From positions 124,001 through 188,000 of the forward strand of contig NZ_JACRUI010000001.1 in assembly GCF_014305095.1 (NCBI RefSeq): DNA of 64,000 nt, read 5' to 3'. This stretch comes from Flavobacterium kayseriense (GTDB lineage: Bacteria; Bacteroidota; Bacteroidia; Flavobacteriales; Flavobacteriaceae). The position numbers and the translations under genes were made by a program. Positions 55,749 through 64,000 of this stretch are shown here, in pieces; the first letter of the stretch is position 1; every line of letters begins with the position of its first letter. The notes beneath the pieces were generated by a model. It worked only from the letters and a program-made list of their open reading frames with translations, was not told the origin of the DNA and searched no databases.

Positions 55749-56852
55749 ATGTTAACGACAAACGATTTTATTCCTGCACCTTATTCTCATACTTTAGATA
55801 AAGGTCAATTTCAGTGGAGCGCACCAAGTAATATCGCACTAGTAAAATACTGGGGTAAGAAGGAGAACCAAATTCCAGCCAATCCATCTGTGAGTTTTAC
55901 TTTGAACAATTGTAAAACTATCACAAAATTGGCTTTCGCCAAAAAAGACAATTCGACTTTGCTCAATACTGATTCAGACTCTTTCTCGTTTGATTTGTTA
56001 TTTGAAGGAAAACCAAAAGAAGATTTCAAACCAAAAATTCAGAAATTCTTAGAGCGAATTGAAGTTTTCCTTCCGTTTTTAAAAGAGTATCATTTTACGA
56101 TTGATACCGAGAATACTTTTCCACATAGCTCAGGGATTGCTTCATCAGCGTCAGGAATGGCTGCGTTAGCAATGAACTTAATGAATTTAGAAAAAGCGCT
56201 TAACCCAGCAATGACAGATGACTATTTTTACCAAAAAGCCTCATTACTAGCACGATTAGGATCAGGAAGCGCTTGCCGCAGTGTAAAAGGGCAAGTGGTA
56301 GTTTGGGGAAATCAAGCAAATATTGAAGGAAGCTCAGATTTATATGGAGTTGAATTTCCGAACGAAATACACGCTAATTTTACAAATTATCAAGATACGA
56401 TTCTATTAGTTGATAAAGGCGAAAAACAAGTTTCAAGTACCGTAGGCCATGATTTAATGCACAACCATCCTTATGCTGAAAGGCGTTTTGCACAGGCACA
56501 TGAAAATTTAGATACGCTGATCTCAATATTTAAAAGTGGTGACTTAGACTCTTTTATAAAAGTTGTAGAAAGCGAAGCATTGACATTGCACGCCATGATG
56601 ATGACTTCGATGCCATATTTTATTTTAATGAAACCAAATACATTAGAGATTATTAATGCGATTTGGAAGTTCCGAAATGAAACTAAAATTCCTGTTTGTT
56701 TCACACTAGATGCAGGTGCCAATGTGCACGTTTTGTACCCCGAAAACGTTAGCGAGAAAGTTTTGCAATTTATTAAGAACGAATTAGTTGGCTATTGTCA
56801 AAATGGACAGTACATTTGTGACAAAATTGGAAATGGAGCGATGATGCATTAA
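55749..56852 (+). CDS. mvaD: Diphosphomevalonate decarboxylase
   Basis: This enzyme makes isopentenyl diphosphate from 5-diphosphomevalonate in the mevalonate pathway. The 367-residue GHMP protein has PSNIALVKYWGK (26-37), the glycine-rich ATP/active-site region PHSSGIASSASG (near 125-136), and the C-terminal CFTLDAGANVHVLYP. It begins a run with a small ORF, a GHMP kinase and a UbiA prenyltransferase, an isoprenoid cluster. hmgR and mvaS are not in the window. Confidence 0.94.
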   Translation: MLTTNDFIPAPYSHTLDKGQFQWSAPSNIALVKYWGKKENQIPANPSVSFTLNNCKTITKLAFAKKDNSTLLNTDSDSFSFDLLFEGKPKEDFKPKIQKFLERIEVFLPFLKEYHFTIDTENTFPHSSGIASSASGMAALAMNLMNLEKALNPAMTDDYFYQKASLLARLGSGSACRSVKGQVVVWGNQANIEGSSDLYGVEFPNEIHANFTNYQDTILLVDKGEKQVSSTVGHDLMHNHPYAERRFAQAHENLDTLISIFKSGDLDSFIKVVESEALTLHAMMMTSMPYFILMKPNTLEIINAIWKFRNETKIPVCFTLDAGANVHVLYPENVSEKVLQFIKNELVGYCQNGQYICDKIGNGAMMH

Positions 56853-56894
56853 TTGAATTATTTGTTTATCTTTATCCAATAAAGAATCGACAGT

Positions 56895-57089
56895 ATGGAT
56901 ATTCAATCAGAAAAGTTAGAAATCATCAAAATGCTGATTGCAACCGATGATAGCCATATTATTGAGGAAGTAAAAAATGTTCTTATAGCACATAGAAAAG
57001 CAGTTTGGGATGAATTATCACCAGAGCAGCAAGAAATAATTGATCTACAAATTCTTGAAGAGAACCGTGGAGACCAACTAGAAGTATAA
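56895..57089 (+). CDS. Small protein resembling an addiction-module antitoxin
   Basis: The 64-residue acidic protein (MDIQSEKLEIIKMLIATDDS at the start, then EVKNVLIAHRKAVWDELSPE) is helical. It resembles the short antitoxin-like proteins that accompany RelE/ParE toxins in Bacteroidota. No toxin gene follows: the next gene is a kinase of the mevalonate pathway, starting 44 bp downstream. It may be an orphan antitoxin or an unrelated small protein with another role. Confidence 0.6.
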   Translation: MDIQSEKLEIIKMLIATDDSHIIEEVKNVLIAHRKAVWDELSPEQQEIIDLQILEENRGDQLEV

Positions 57090-57133
57090 AAAACAGAATA
57101 ATTACCAACCCCAAATTGATAATTTACCACAAT

Positions 57134-58072
57134 ATGAAAGGACCTTTATTTTATTCAAAAATATTACTCTTTGGAGAATACGGAATTATTCGCGACTCAA
57201 AAGGATTATCTATTCCTTATAATTTCTACAACGGTGCCTTAAAAAGAGACGAAAATCCTTCGGCTGAGGCAATCGCTTCTAATGCAAGTTTGAATCGCTT
57301 TGCCAATTATCTTGACACTTTACAAACGGAACAACCTTTACTAGTATCATTTGCTATAGATGAACTTAAAAATGATGTTGCAACAGGAATGTTTTTCGAC
57401 TCAAGTATCCCACAAGGATATGGTGTAGGAAGTAGTGGCGCATTAGTTGCGGCCATTTATGACAAATACGCACAAAATAAAATCACTGTTCTAGAAAACT
57501 TGACGAGAGAAAAATTACTAGAATTAAAAAATATTTTTTCACAAATGGAAAGCTTTTTTCATGGAAAAAGCTCTGGCTTAGACCCTTTAAATAGTTACTT
57601 AAGCATTCCTATCTTGATTAACTCTAAAGACAACATTGAAGCTACAGGAATTCCTAATCAAAGCTTTGACGGAAAAGGCGCTGTCTTTTTATTAGATTCA
57701 GGAATCGTAGGAGAAACGGCTCCTATGGTTAATATTTTTATGGAAAACCTAAAAGACAAAGGTTTCCGTACGATGTTGAAAAATCAATTTGTAAAATACA
57801 CTGACCTTTGCGTAGAGAACTTTCTTGGTGGAGATATGAAGTCTTTATTCCTTAATACTAAAAAATTATCTAAAGTAGTTTTAAGTAACTTTAAACCAAT
57901 GATTCCAGAACAATTTCATGCTATTTGGCAAAACGGAATTGACACGAATGATTACTACTTGAAACTTTGTGGATCCGGTGGTGGAGGTTATATTTTAGGT
58001 TTTACCGAAGACCTAGAGCGCGCTAAATTATCCTTGAAAGACTATAAGCTTGAAGTTGTATATCAGTTTTAG
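57134..58072 (+). CDS. GHMP kinase, probable mevalonate kinase
   Basis: The 312-residue protein has FGEYG near the start (KILLFGEYGIIRD), the ATP-binding loop QGYGVGSSGAL (95-105), and the C-terminal motif KLCGSGGGGYILG. It lies in the mevalonate cluster. The SGGGG motif and FHGKSSGLDP fit mevalonate kinase; a phosphomevalonate kinase role cannot be excluded. I chose ATG 57134; an in-frame ATG at 57116 adds six residues without clear support. Confidence 0.85.
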   Translation: MKGPLFYSKILLFGEYGIIRDSKGLSIPYNFYNGALKRDENPSAEAIASNASLNRFANYLDTLQTEQPLLVSFAIDELKNDVATGMFFDSSIPQGYGVGSSGALVAAIYDKYAQNKITVLENLTREKLLELKNIFSQMESFFHGKSSGLDPLNSYLSIPILINSKDNIEATGIPNQSFDGKGAVFLLDSGIVGETAPMVNIFMENLKDKGFRTMLKNQFVKYTDLCVENFLGGDMKSLFLNTKKLSKVVLSNFKPMIPEQFHAIWQNGIDTNDYYLKLCGSGGGGYILGFTEDLERAKLSLKDYKLEVVYQF

Positions 58073-58124
58073 AAATTAACCGAGCTGTTAAAGAAAATAG
58101 CTCCACCTTTATTATAATCCCATA

Positions 58125-59081
58125 ATGTTTAGCAGAAAGCAGAAACTTTTATTGATGAAAATTATCAGTTTGTTCTCTGTTGCTAGAGGGTATAACATTC
58201 CGGTTATTATACTAGCACAGTATTTATCTGCAATATTTATATTATCGCCAGAAAAAGGAACATTAGCTAACTTATTAGATTTAAATCTTTTTTTGTTAGT
58301 ATTAGCCTCGTCGATTACTATCGCATCAGGATATATCATAAACAATTTTTACGACAGCCAAAAAGACCTCATAAACAGACCCAACAAGTCCATGTTGGAT
58401 CGATTGGTAAGTCAAAAAACAAAGTTGTCCGTCTATTTTACTTTAAACTTCATTGTAGCTTTTATCGCTTTAATAGTTTCATGGAGAGCTTTATTTTTCT
58501 TTTCGTCCTATATTTTTCTCATTTGGTTTTACTCTCACAAAATAAAGAAATACCCACTCATAGGCAATCTAACAGCTGCTGTTCTGGCAGTAATTCCTTT
58601 TTTTGCCATTCTTTTACACTACTATTTTAATTTAAGTTTTGAAGAAATCGAAAGCTACAAAAGTAATTTAGCTGTGATATTTGCGCACGCATCATTTTTA
58701 TTCTTACTATTACTAATAAGGGAAATGATTAAAGATCTAGAGAACATTAAGGGAGATCTAGCCAATAACTACAAAACCATCCCTATAATTTATGGAGAGA
58801 CAACATCTAAAAAAGCAATTAGCTTACTCACTTTTCTAACCATTATTCCGGTTTACATATTGGTAGACATTTACGACGTTGGGGCCATGGAAATTTACTT
58901 TTATGCTTGCCTAATTATCCTATTATTTTTTCTCCTGTACTTATGGAAATCAGAACGCAAGGGGCAATATTTATTGCTTCATAATGTACTGAAATTTCTA
59001 ATTGTAGCTGGAGTATTTTGCATTGTACTAATTAATCCAACAGTACTATTGAATAGCAAAAAATTACTGCACTTACTCTAA
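58125..59081 (+). CDS. UbiA-family prenyltransferase (geranylgeranylglyceryl-phosphate transferase-like)
   Basis: The 318-residue membrane protein has eight or nine helices. Its first Asp-rich motif is NNFYDSQKDLINRPNK (about 73-88) and the second is REMIKDLENIKGD (about 199-211), the two Mg-diphosphate-binding motifs of UbiA enzymes. In Flavobacteria such proteins are usually annotated as geranylgeranylglycerol-phosphate geranylgeranyltransferases, the archaeal DGGGPS type. Placement behind mevalonate genes supports a prenyl donor made nearby. The lipid product is unknown. Confidence 0.82.
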   Translation: MFSRKQKLLLMKIISLFSVARGYNIPVIILAQYLSAIFILSPEKGTLANLLDLNLFLLVLASSITIASGYIINNFYDSQKDLINRPNKSMLDRLVSQKTKLSVYFTLNFIVAFIALIVSWRALFFFSSYIFLIWFYSHKIKKYPLIGNLTAAVLAVIPFFAILLHYYFNLSFEEIESYKSNLAVIFAHASFLFLLLLIREMIKDLENIKGDLANNYKTIPIIYGETTSKKAISLLTFLTIIPVYILVDIYDVGAMEIYFYACLIILLFFLLYLWKSERKGQYLLLHNVLKFLIVAGVFCIVLINPTVLLNSKKLLHLL

Positions 59082-59187
59082 AAGCTATTCTTAAAAACAA
59101 TATTGTTCTTAGCGTTTATATAGCCCTCATTACTTCACATAACGATTAATTTAATTTGAGTACAGCGAACATTGATTGAACTACATC

Positions 59188-59216
59188 CTTTTGCTTTTTT
59201 CTTTGAAAAGCAAAAG
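59188..59216. repeat. Hairpin in the gap after the prenyltransferase gene
   Basis: CTTTTGCTTTT (59188-59198) and AAAAGCAAAAG (59206-59216) form a perfect 11-bp stem with a 7-nt loop in the 278-bp gap 59082-59359, which otherwise holds no gene. A second palindrome, AACAATATTGTT, is at 59096-59107. The first may be a dispersed repeat or a terminator. Confidence 0.55.
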
Positions 59217-59310
59217 ATCGAGTATAAATCAGGAATAAGCTCTTCACAACCAACCTTGTTTTTTATAATTAAGCTAATTATGAAGTATTTAGCATTTTAA
59301 TTAGGAGTTA

Positions 59311-59341
59311 TTGATTGCCAATTATTTAAATACTATCTTTG
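59311..59341 (+). promoter_or_regulatory. Promoter of the pseudouridine synthase gene
   Basis: TTG at 59311-59313 and the -7 box TATCTTTG at 59334-59341 are separated by 20 bp, matching the Bacteroidota consensus. The ATG is at 59360. Confidence 0.75.
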
Positions 59342-59359
59342 CACAAATTATAGAATATT

Positions 59360-60268
59360 ATGAATAATAAGGAAGGCAATAATAAAAGAGGTGGTTCTAG
59401 GCCAACTAGTTCTAGACCTAGCTCTAACAAGCCAAAACCTGCGATGCAAAAAAGGGCACAAGGGCCTAAAAAAGCAAAAATTACTACTAAGGTTGCTGAA
59501 GTTGTAACAGATAAGGTAGAGAAAAAACCGAATCAAGCGCCTAAAAGACCTAAGGTAAAAGACGAAATTAGATTAAACAAATACATCTCTAACTCAGGTG
59601 CTTGCTCTCGTCGTGATGCCGATATATACATTACCTCAGGTACTGTAAAAGTAAATGGAGTTGCCGTTACGGAGATGGGATATATGGTAAAACCAGGTGA
59701 TGTCGTTAATTTTGATGGTGCAACATTAACTCCTGAAAAAAAGGTTTACATTTTATTGAACAAGCCAAAGAACTTTACGACTGCCATGGACGAAGGACAG
59801 GAATTTCGTAATGTTTTAGAGTTAGTAAAAGGTTCAACTACAGCTAAAATTGGTGCCATAGGTAGAATGGATAAAAATACTACTGGGTTATTATTGTTTA
59901 CCAATGATACTGACATGATTCGTAAATTTACTTTACCAACCAATAAATCATCTAAAATATACCAAGTTTCATTAGATAAAAACCTGAAATTTGAAGACTT
60001 AGAAAAAATCAATAAAGGACTTGTCCTTGATGGACATCGTGTTTACGTAGAAGATGTGAGTTATATTGAAGGAGAAGCTAAAAGCGAAATAGGTTTAAAA
60101 TTAAGATCAGCTAATGTAAAAGTGGTTCGCTCTATATTTGAACACTTTAGTTATGATGTTTTACGTATCGACCGTGTTTCATTTGCTGGCTTAACCAAGA
60201 AAAACCTTCCTAGAGGAAATTGGAGATTACTTACAGACCAAGAAATAATCAATTTAAAAAACGTTTAA
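59360..60268 (+). CDS. rRNA pseudouridine synthase (RluB/RsuA family)
   Basis: The 302-residue protein isomerises uridine in rRNA. It has a basic, Pro/Lys/Arg-rich N-terminal extension (1-65), an S4 RNA-binding domain (about 70-125; IRLNKYISNSGACSRRDAD) and a synthase core with the catalytic D171 in GRMDKNTTGLL. The C-terminus ends in NLPRGNWRLLTDQEI. The long basic extension is typical of flavobacterial copies. It has its own promoter and terminator. Confidence 0.94.
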   Translation: MNNKEGNNKRGGSRPTSSRPSSNKPKPAMQKRAQGPKKAKITTKVAEVVTDKVEKKPNQAPKRPKVKDEIRLNKYISNSGACSRRDADIYITSGTVKVNGVAVTEMGYMVKPGDVVNFDGATLTPEKKVYILLNKPKNFTTAMDEGQEFRNVLELVKGSTTAKIGAIGRMDKNTTGLLLFTNDTDMIRKFTLPTNKSSKIYQVSLDKNLKFEDLEKINKGLVLDGHRVYVEDVSYIEGEAKSEIGLKLRSANVKVVRSIFEHFSYDVLRIDRVSFAGLTKKNLPRGNWRLLTDQEIINLKNV

Positions 60269-60289
60269 TACGCAATCAAACAAAAACTT

Positions 60290-60317
60290 AAATCCTATTC
60301 TTAACTGAATAGGATTT
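60290..60317 (+). terminator. Rho-independent terminator after the pseudouridine synthase gene
   Basis: AAATCCTATTC (60290-60300) and GAATAGGATTT (60307-60317) form a perfect 11-bp stem with a 6-nt loop and a long T run. Confidence 0.92.
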
Positions 60318-60471
60318 TTTTTTGCTTTCCAAACTTCTCTACCAAGACAAAATACGCATAAAATAAATTAGCAAAAGCCGCCTCAAAAACTATCGTTCTA
60401 AACTATCCATCACAGAAATTAGTTTTTCATATTTTTATCATAGCTTTACGTAAACTTAATTTAAGTAAATC

Positions 60472-62238
60472 ATGAAAAAAACTTCGGTTATTGCAACTGC
60501 AATTCTCTTCTCTATTCTAATGGTTAATTGCAAATCAGAAAACAAAAAAATAGATTTCGGTAGTATTACTAATCAATATTTTGATGACAAAAATGCTTTA
60601 GACCCACTAAGCGCAACTCAAAACGGACAAAATCAGTACAACGATCAGTTACAGTTTGAGATGAGTGATAGTTTTAGACAAGCACAATTTGCTTTTTTTG
60701 ACAAATACGATAAAACCCTAGACACTATCGATATCAAAAACCTATCTGATGAGGAGAAAAACAGTTACGAAATCATCAAATGGGAAGTGGCTGTTGGAAA
60801 AGAGTTACTCAACGAGCCAACTAATTTAATACCTGTTCATCAATTTTGGGGAACACACCTGACTATGGGACAATTTGCTGGAGGAAGTAGTGCACAACCC
60901 TTTAAAACAGAGAAAGACTACAGCAACTTCTTAAAAAGAATGGATTTGTATAGTGTGTGGATTGACTCGGCTATGGTGTACATGAAAAAAGGAATTGCTA
61001 AAAAAGCCGTTCTACCTAGATCATTAACCGTTAAAATGATTCCGCAATTTGATGAAATGGCAACGCCAAATATCGAAGACAATTTATTTTATTCGGCAAT
61101 AAAGATAATGCCTGATTCCTTTTCTGACGAAACTAAAAAAGAGTTAACGATAAAGTATAGCGCTATGATCAACAATAAGTTGATCCCGCAGTACAAAAAA
61201 ATGGCTACTTTTTTGAAAACAGAATACCTTCCGGCTTCTAGAGCTACAAGCGGAATAGGAAGTTTACCATATGGACAAAAACTATATGCCGCTTATGTAA
61301 AACAATGGACTACCACCGCAATGACTCCAGCAGAAATTCATGAGCTAGGTCTCAATGAAGTTGCACGTTTGACTGCCGAAATGGAGAAAGTGAAAAAGCA
61401 AGTTGGCTTTGAAGGGACATTATTGGAATTTTTCGAGTATGTGAGAAACAAACCCGAATTAAAACCATTTGCAAAACCAGAAGAAGTAATTGCAAATTTT
61501 GAACGAATATATAGTGTCATTAAGCCTAATGTAGATAAATTATTTTCATTACAACCTAAAACTAAGTTTGAAATCAGAAGAACGGAAGCGTTTAGAGAAA
61601 AAACAGCAAGTGCTGAGTACAATCAAGGAGCAGCTGACGGATCTAGACCAGGTGTATTTTATGTACCAATTCCCGATGTAAAAGAATACAATATGTACGG
61701 TGATGAAGATCTATTTCTACATGAAGCTATTCCTGGTCATCACTTTCAAATATCTTTGCAACAAGAAAACGCTAGCCTTCCTGATTTCAGAAAATACAAT
61801 TGGTTTGGGGCCTATGGCGAAGGATGGGCTTTGTATACCGAGAGCTTAGGTAAAGAACTAGGATTATACCAAGACCCTTACCAGTATTTTGGGATGTTAG
61901 GAAACGAAATGCACAGAGCGGTGCGCTTAGTCGTTGATACTGGATTGCATAGCAAAGGCTGGACAAGAGAGCAAGCTATTAAATACTCTTTAGAAAATGA
62001 AGCCGAAAGTGAAGCAAGCATAACCACTGAAATTGAGCGCTACATGGCAATCCCTGGTCAGGCACTATCTTACAAAATAGGACAGCTGAAAATCATGGAG
62101 CTGCGCAAGAGAGCACAAGATAAAATGGGAAAACAATTTGATATTAAAAAATTCCACGAAAAAGTGTTAGAATCAGGTGTTATGCCACTTGCTTTACTAG
62201 AAAGCAAAATTGATGCTTGGATAGCAGAGAACAAATAA
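60472..62238 (+). CDS. DUF885-family lipoprotein metallopeptidase
   Basis: The 588-residue lipoprotein (Cys at 20, MVNC) has the DUF885 signature HEAIPGHHFQ (H417, E418, H423, H424) followed by the Glu-rich GEGWALYTESLGKELG. This HExxxGHH arrangement is the presumed zinc site. It should cut peptides in the periplasm or at the outer membrane. It stands alone between terminators. Confidence 0.88.
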   Translation: MKKTSVIATAILFSILMVNCKSENKKIDFGSITNQYFDDKNALDPLSATQNGQNQYNDQLQFEMSDSFRQAQFAFFDKYDKTLDTIDIKNLSDEEKNSYEIIKWEVAVGKELLNEPTNLIPVHQFWGTHLTMGQFAGGSSAQPFKTEKDYSNFLKRMDLYSVWIDSAMVYMKKGIAKKAVLPRSLTVKMIPQFDEMATPNIEDNLFYSAIKIMPDSFSDETKKELTIKYSAMINNKLIPQYKKMATFLKTEYLPASRATSGIGSLPYGQKLYAAYVKQWTTTAMTPAEIHELGLNEVARLTAEMEKVKKQVGFEGTLLEFFEYVRNKPELKPFAKPEEVIANFERIYSVIKPNVDKLFSLQPKTKFEIRRTEAFREKTASAEYNQGAADGSRPGVFYVPIPDVKEYNMYGDEDLFLHEAIPGHHFQISLQQENASLPDFRKYNWFGAYGEGWALYTESLGKELGLYQDPYQYFGMLGNEMHRAVRLVVDTGLHSKGWTREQAIKYSLENEAESEASITTEIERYMAIPGQALSYKIGQLKIMELRKRAQDKMGKQFDIKKFHEKVLESGVMPLALLESKIDAWIAENK

Positions 62239-62436
62239 GTGACACAATCAAATAATTAATATACTCAAAGGAAAAAGGACAATAAACAGCTCTTAATTGC
62301 ATTTGTTAATAACACCAACTAGTCATCTAATTGAAATTATATCAAAATTCGAGCTATTGCACTGTTCTTTATTATTAACTTTTAAAGTTAAACACATTAA
62401 ATTAATCATTCAAATAATTGATATAAAAAATAAACT

Positions 62437-62883
62437 ATGAATATTTCCAAAAAACTAATACTTGAAGCTTGCCTTCAAAAACAGAACGATTTAATTGACG
62501 GTTTTACAACTCGATTAGAAAATATGGAATCTGATGCTATGGACCACGATCATTCACCAAGTCAGTCCGAAGGCCGCACGGCAGGCAAAATGGAATTAAT
62601 TAATGCCATTGGTAACGAACTTACATTTGCACAACGGGAAATGGAATTTCTAAAAAGTTTGGACTCTTCAAAAGTTTGTGATATAGTAGAACCTGGAGCA
62701 GTCGTTGTTACAAACAAAATGACTTTCTATATTTGTGTTTCTATTGAAAATTTTGAAGCTGCAGGAAAAGATTTTTTTGGAATGTCTTACAAAGCACCAC
62801 TTTATGCAGAAATGCGTGGTCTTAAAAAGGAATCCTCATTCAAATACAACGAAACCGAATACAAGATCTTAGACATCTACTAG
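62437..62883 (+). CDS. GreA/GreB-like transcription factor
   Basis: The 148-residue protein has an N-terminal coiled-coil-like region (1-85) and a C-terminal domain that matches the GreA C-terminus (SYKAPLYAEMRGLKKESSFK, then YNETEYKILDI; in GreA this is the SPLGKALLGKKVGD region). The N-terminal half is unlike standard GreA and contains a His/Asp-rich DAMDHDHSPSQSEGR stretch. It may bind RNA polymerase through the secondary channel. The full GreA gene is expected elsewhere. Confidence 0.7.
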   Translation: MNISKKLILEACLQKQNDLIDGFTTRLENMESDAMDHDHSPSQSEGRTAGKMELINAIGNELTFAQREMEFLKSLDSSKVCDIVEPGAVVVTNKMTFYICVSIENFEAAGKDFFGMSYKAPLYAEMRGLKKESSFKYNETEYKILDIY

Positions 62884-62913
62884 TACGATTTAACAGTACT
62901 ACTTTATCCCTTT

Positions 62914-62944
62914 AAAACCTCTTAAACTATGTATAAGAGGTTTT
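62914..62944 (+). terminator. Terminator after the GreA-like gene
   Basis: AAAACCTCTTA (62914-62924) and TAAGAGGTTTT (62934-62944) form a perfect 11-bp stem with a 9-nt loop. The T-run is short. Confidence 0.7.
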
Positions 62945-63042
62945 GGTCATTTATAATAAAAGATTTAATTGAAGAGATAAATTCAAAAACAACATAGAGT
63001 CGAAATCACTGACTAAATACCAAGACCAAACCAAAAATAAAA

Positions 63043-63070
63043 AAACCCCAACTAGTATAAGTTGGGGTTT
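63043..63070 (-). terminator. Hairpin, best as a minus-strand terminator
   Basis: AAACCCCAACT (63043-63053) and AGTTGGGGTTT (63060-63070) form an 11-bp stem with a 6-nt loop. On the minus strand it is followed by a T-rich run, and on the plus strand the T run is short. It could end transcription from the GH3 gene side. Confidence 0.65.
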
Positions 63071-63113
63071 CTAATATGCGTAAAATAGAATTACAAGCCA
63101 AATCTTCACAATT

Positions 63114-63289
63114 TTGTATCACGAAGAAAAAAGACAATTAGATAATCAGAAAAACTAATTAAAGATATTTCTGAAACTAAACCTTTAGGTAATGAAGATT
63201 TTTAATTGGTAGTTAGATATAACCAATATCTTGAGGATATTACTAAATTAAATAAACGCATAATTAAAGCAGCTACTTTCTACAAATAA
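63114..63289 (+). pseudogene. Possible decayed ORF remnant
   Basis: Two frames together read like fragments of one charged helical protein, with a shift near 63147 and a stop (TAA) near 63200. The amino-acid composition is coding-like and unlike typical AT-rich spacer. I do not recognise the family, and short AT-rich spacers can look like this by chance. Confidence 0.3.
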
Positions 63290-63606
63290 TATAGACTAAC
63301 CTTGATTGCATTTACGCTTGTACACTTCCTTATGAGTAGTGATGATTTTAAGTCTTACATAAAGTAAACCACTCTTCATTTTATTCCTTTCATAATACCG
63401 CTCCTAATCAAATCAACTATTCCAAAATATTTCTATCCAAACAGATTTCTTTCATCTTTTTTAACGGTTCTTTCTACAAGTAGGTTTTACCACAAGCAGT
63501 CTACCTTTTTTTCTCAAGACTATCGATGGTCAAAATAGCTGGCTATCAATTTCATAATATAGCTATTCATCAAAAATCATCACTTTGATGTGGTTAAAAC
63601 AAAGCA

Positions 63607-63635
63607 AAAACTCCATTATTGGTTAATGGAGTTTT
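63607..63635. terminator. Hairpin terminator before the GH3 gene end
   Basis: AAAACTCCATTA (63607-63618) and TAATGGAGTTTT (63624-63635) form a perfect 12-bp stem with a 5-nt loop. A T-rich run follows on the plus strand, and the preceding A-run serves the minus strand. Confidence 0.7.
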
Positions 63636-63781
63636 ATTTTGGTTTGCTTAGCATCAAATCAGACACTTTTTTGAACAAAAGAACCTGAGATGTAATAAAA
63701 GCAATTGTATTCTATTTCAATTGTTATCTCTCAATTATGCTGTTTCGCCTCTAGAAATGAAATTTAAAATATTGCTAATCT

Positions 63782-64000
63782 TTATTCACTAACTACAAAT
63801 GAGGCTTTTAAAGATGCTTTAGAATCCCCTCCTACCCATAAGTTAAAATCACCAGGTTCTACCTCCCATTTTTTATTAAGGGTGTAAAACTGAAGCACAT
63901 CTGAATTTATTGTAAAGTGAATAGTTTTAGTTTCACCCGCTTTAATCATCACTTTCTCAAAAGCCTTTAACTCTCTCACTGGCCTCGTTATACTACCTAT
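63782..64000 (-). CDS. bglX: GH3 beta-glucosidase, C-terminal fragment (runs off the window)
   Basis: The minus-strand frame is open from base 64000 to the stop at 63782. It starts with GSITRPVRELKAFEKVMIK and continues through FTINSDVLQFYTLNKKWEVE to VGGDSKASLKASFVV, the fibronectin-III-like domain found at the end of BglX-type GH3 beta-glucosidases. The catalytic part lies outside the window. It is the only visible gene of that transcript. Confidence 0.88.
   Translation of the reverse strand: MGSITRPVRELKAFEKVMIKAGETKTIHFTINSDVLQFYTLNKKWEVEPGDFNLWVGGDSKASLKASFVVSE

Larger units (their letters stand above)
62884..63781. other. About 900-bp intergenic region with hairpins and a possible decayed ORF
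   Basis: No intact gene is seen. It holds three terminator-like hairpins (listed separately) and a plus-strand stretch at 63114-63289 that reads as coding-like fragments. One fragment is LYHEEKRQLDNQ. The other, in a second frame, is KLIKDISETKPLGNEDF, a stop, then RYNQYLEDITKLNKRIIKA. A further small open stretch follows at about 63300-63366. Confidence 0.5.

Noticed and set aside
1..64000. CRISPR arrays and cas genes
   Set aside because: No regularly spaced repeats and no Cas-like proteins were found.

Overview
The window looks like a chromosomal segment of a Flavobacterium-type member of the Bacteroidota. The evidence is the low GC content, promoters of the TTG / TAnnTTTG type, a SusC/SusD pair, TonB receptors with carboxypeptidase-like N-terminal domains, a type IX secretion (T9SS) sorting tail, LytTR signalling, a mevalonate pathway and the near absence of Shine-Dalgarno sequences. 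There is no CRISPR array, phage or complete insertion sequence, so this is mostly well-kept metabolic DNA.

Region 1 (1-1318): the end of an outer-membrane protein gene, coaX, and an isolated tRNA-Phe with its own promoter and terminator. Region 2 (1378-12436, all minus strand) is a gene block: sodium symporter, acyl-CoA ligase, exported alpha/beta hydrolase, unrecognised helical-repeat protein, TonB receptor, cytosolic alpha/beta hydrolase, 3-hydroxybutyrate dehydrogenase and a 3-oxoacid CoA-transferase. I read it as a pathway that imports a 3-hydroxybutyrate-containing compound (oligomer or ester), hydrolyses it and oxidises it to acetoacetyl-CoA. This is the best candidate for an undescribed system. 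Region 3 (13337-24389, plus strand) diverges from it: a transposase-derived zinc-ribbon/HTH protein, a porin, a DUF4212/symporter pair, a fused transporter-histidine kinase with a stand-alone receiver, and propionyl- and acetyl-CoA synthetases. Together regions 2 and 3 form a C2-C4 carboxylate island around a 900-bp divergent control region.

Region 4 (24601-26198): an AsmA-like protein and a shared terminator. Region 5 (26220-44650) is a complete starch/maltose locus: a T9SS amylase and susE-susD-susC on the minus strand; a LacI regulator, sugar permease, beta-phosphoglucomutase, GH65 maltose phosphorylase, periplasmic GH13 and lipoprotein GH13 on the plus strand. An almost identical 19-bp element lies upstream of both susC and the permease.

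Region 6 (44753-55597): an NfeD-like/flotillin pair, a glycerophosphodiesterase, a flavoprotein, a tandem pair of duplicated exported proteins, TspO, and a LytS/LytTR pair divergent from an outer-membrane receptor. Region 7 (55724-60317): mevalonate-pathway genes (mvaD, a GHMP kinase), a small antitoxin-like ORF between them, a UbiA-type prenyltransferase, and an rRNA pseudouridine synthase. Region 8 (60472-64000): a DUF885 lipoprotein peptidase, a GreA-like factor, about 900 bp with hairpins and a possible decayed ORF, and the 3' end of a GH3 beta-glucosidase.
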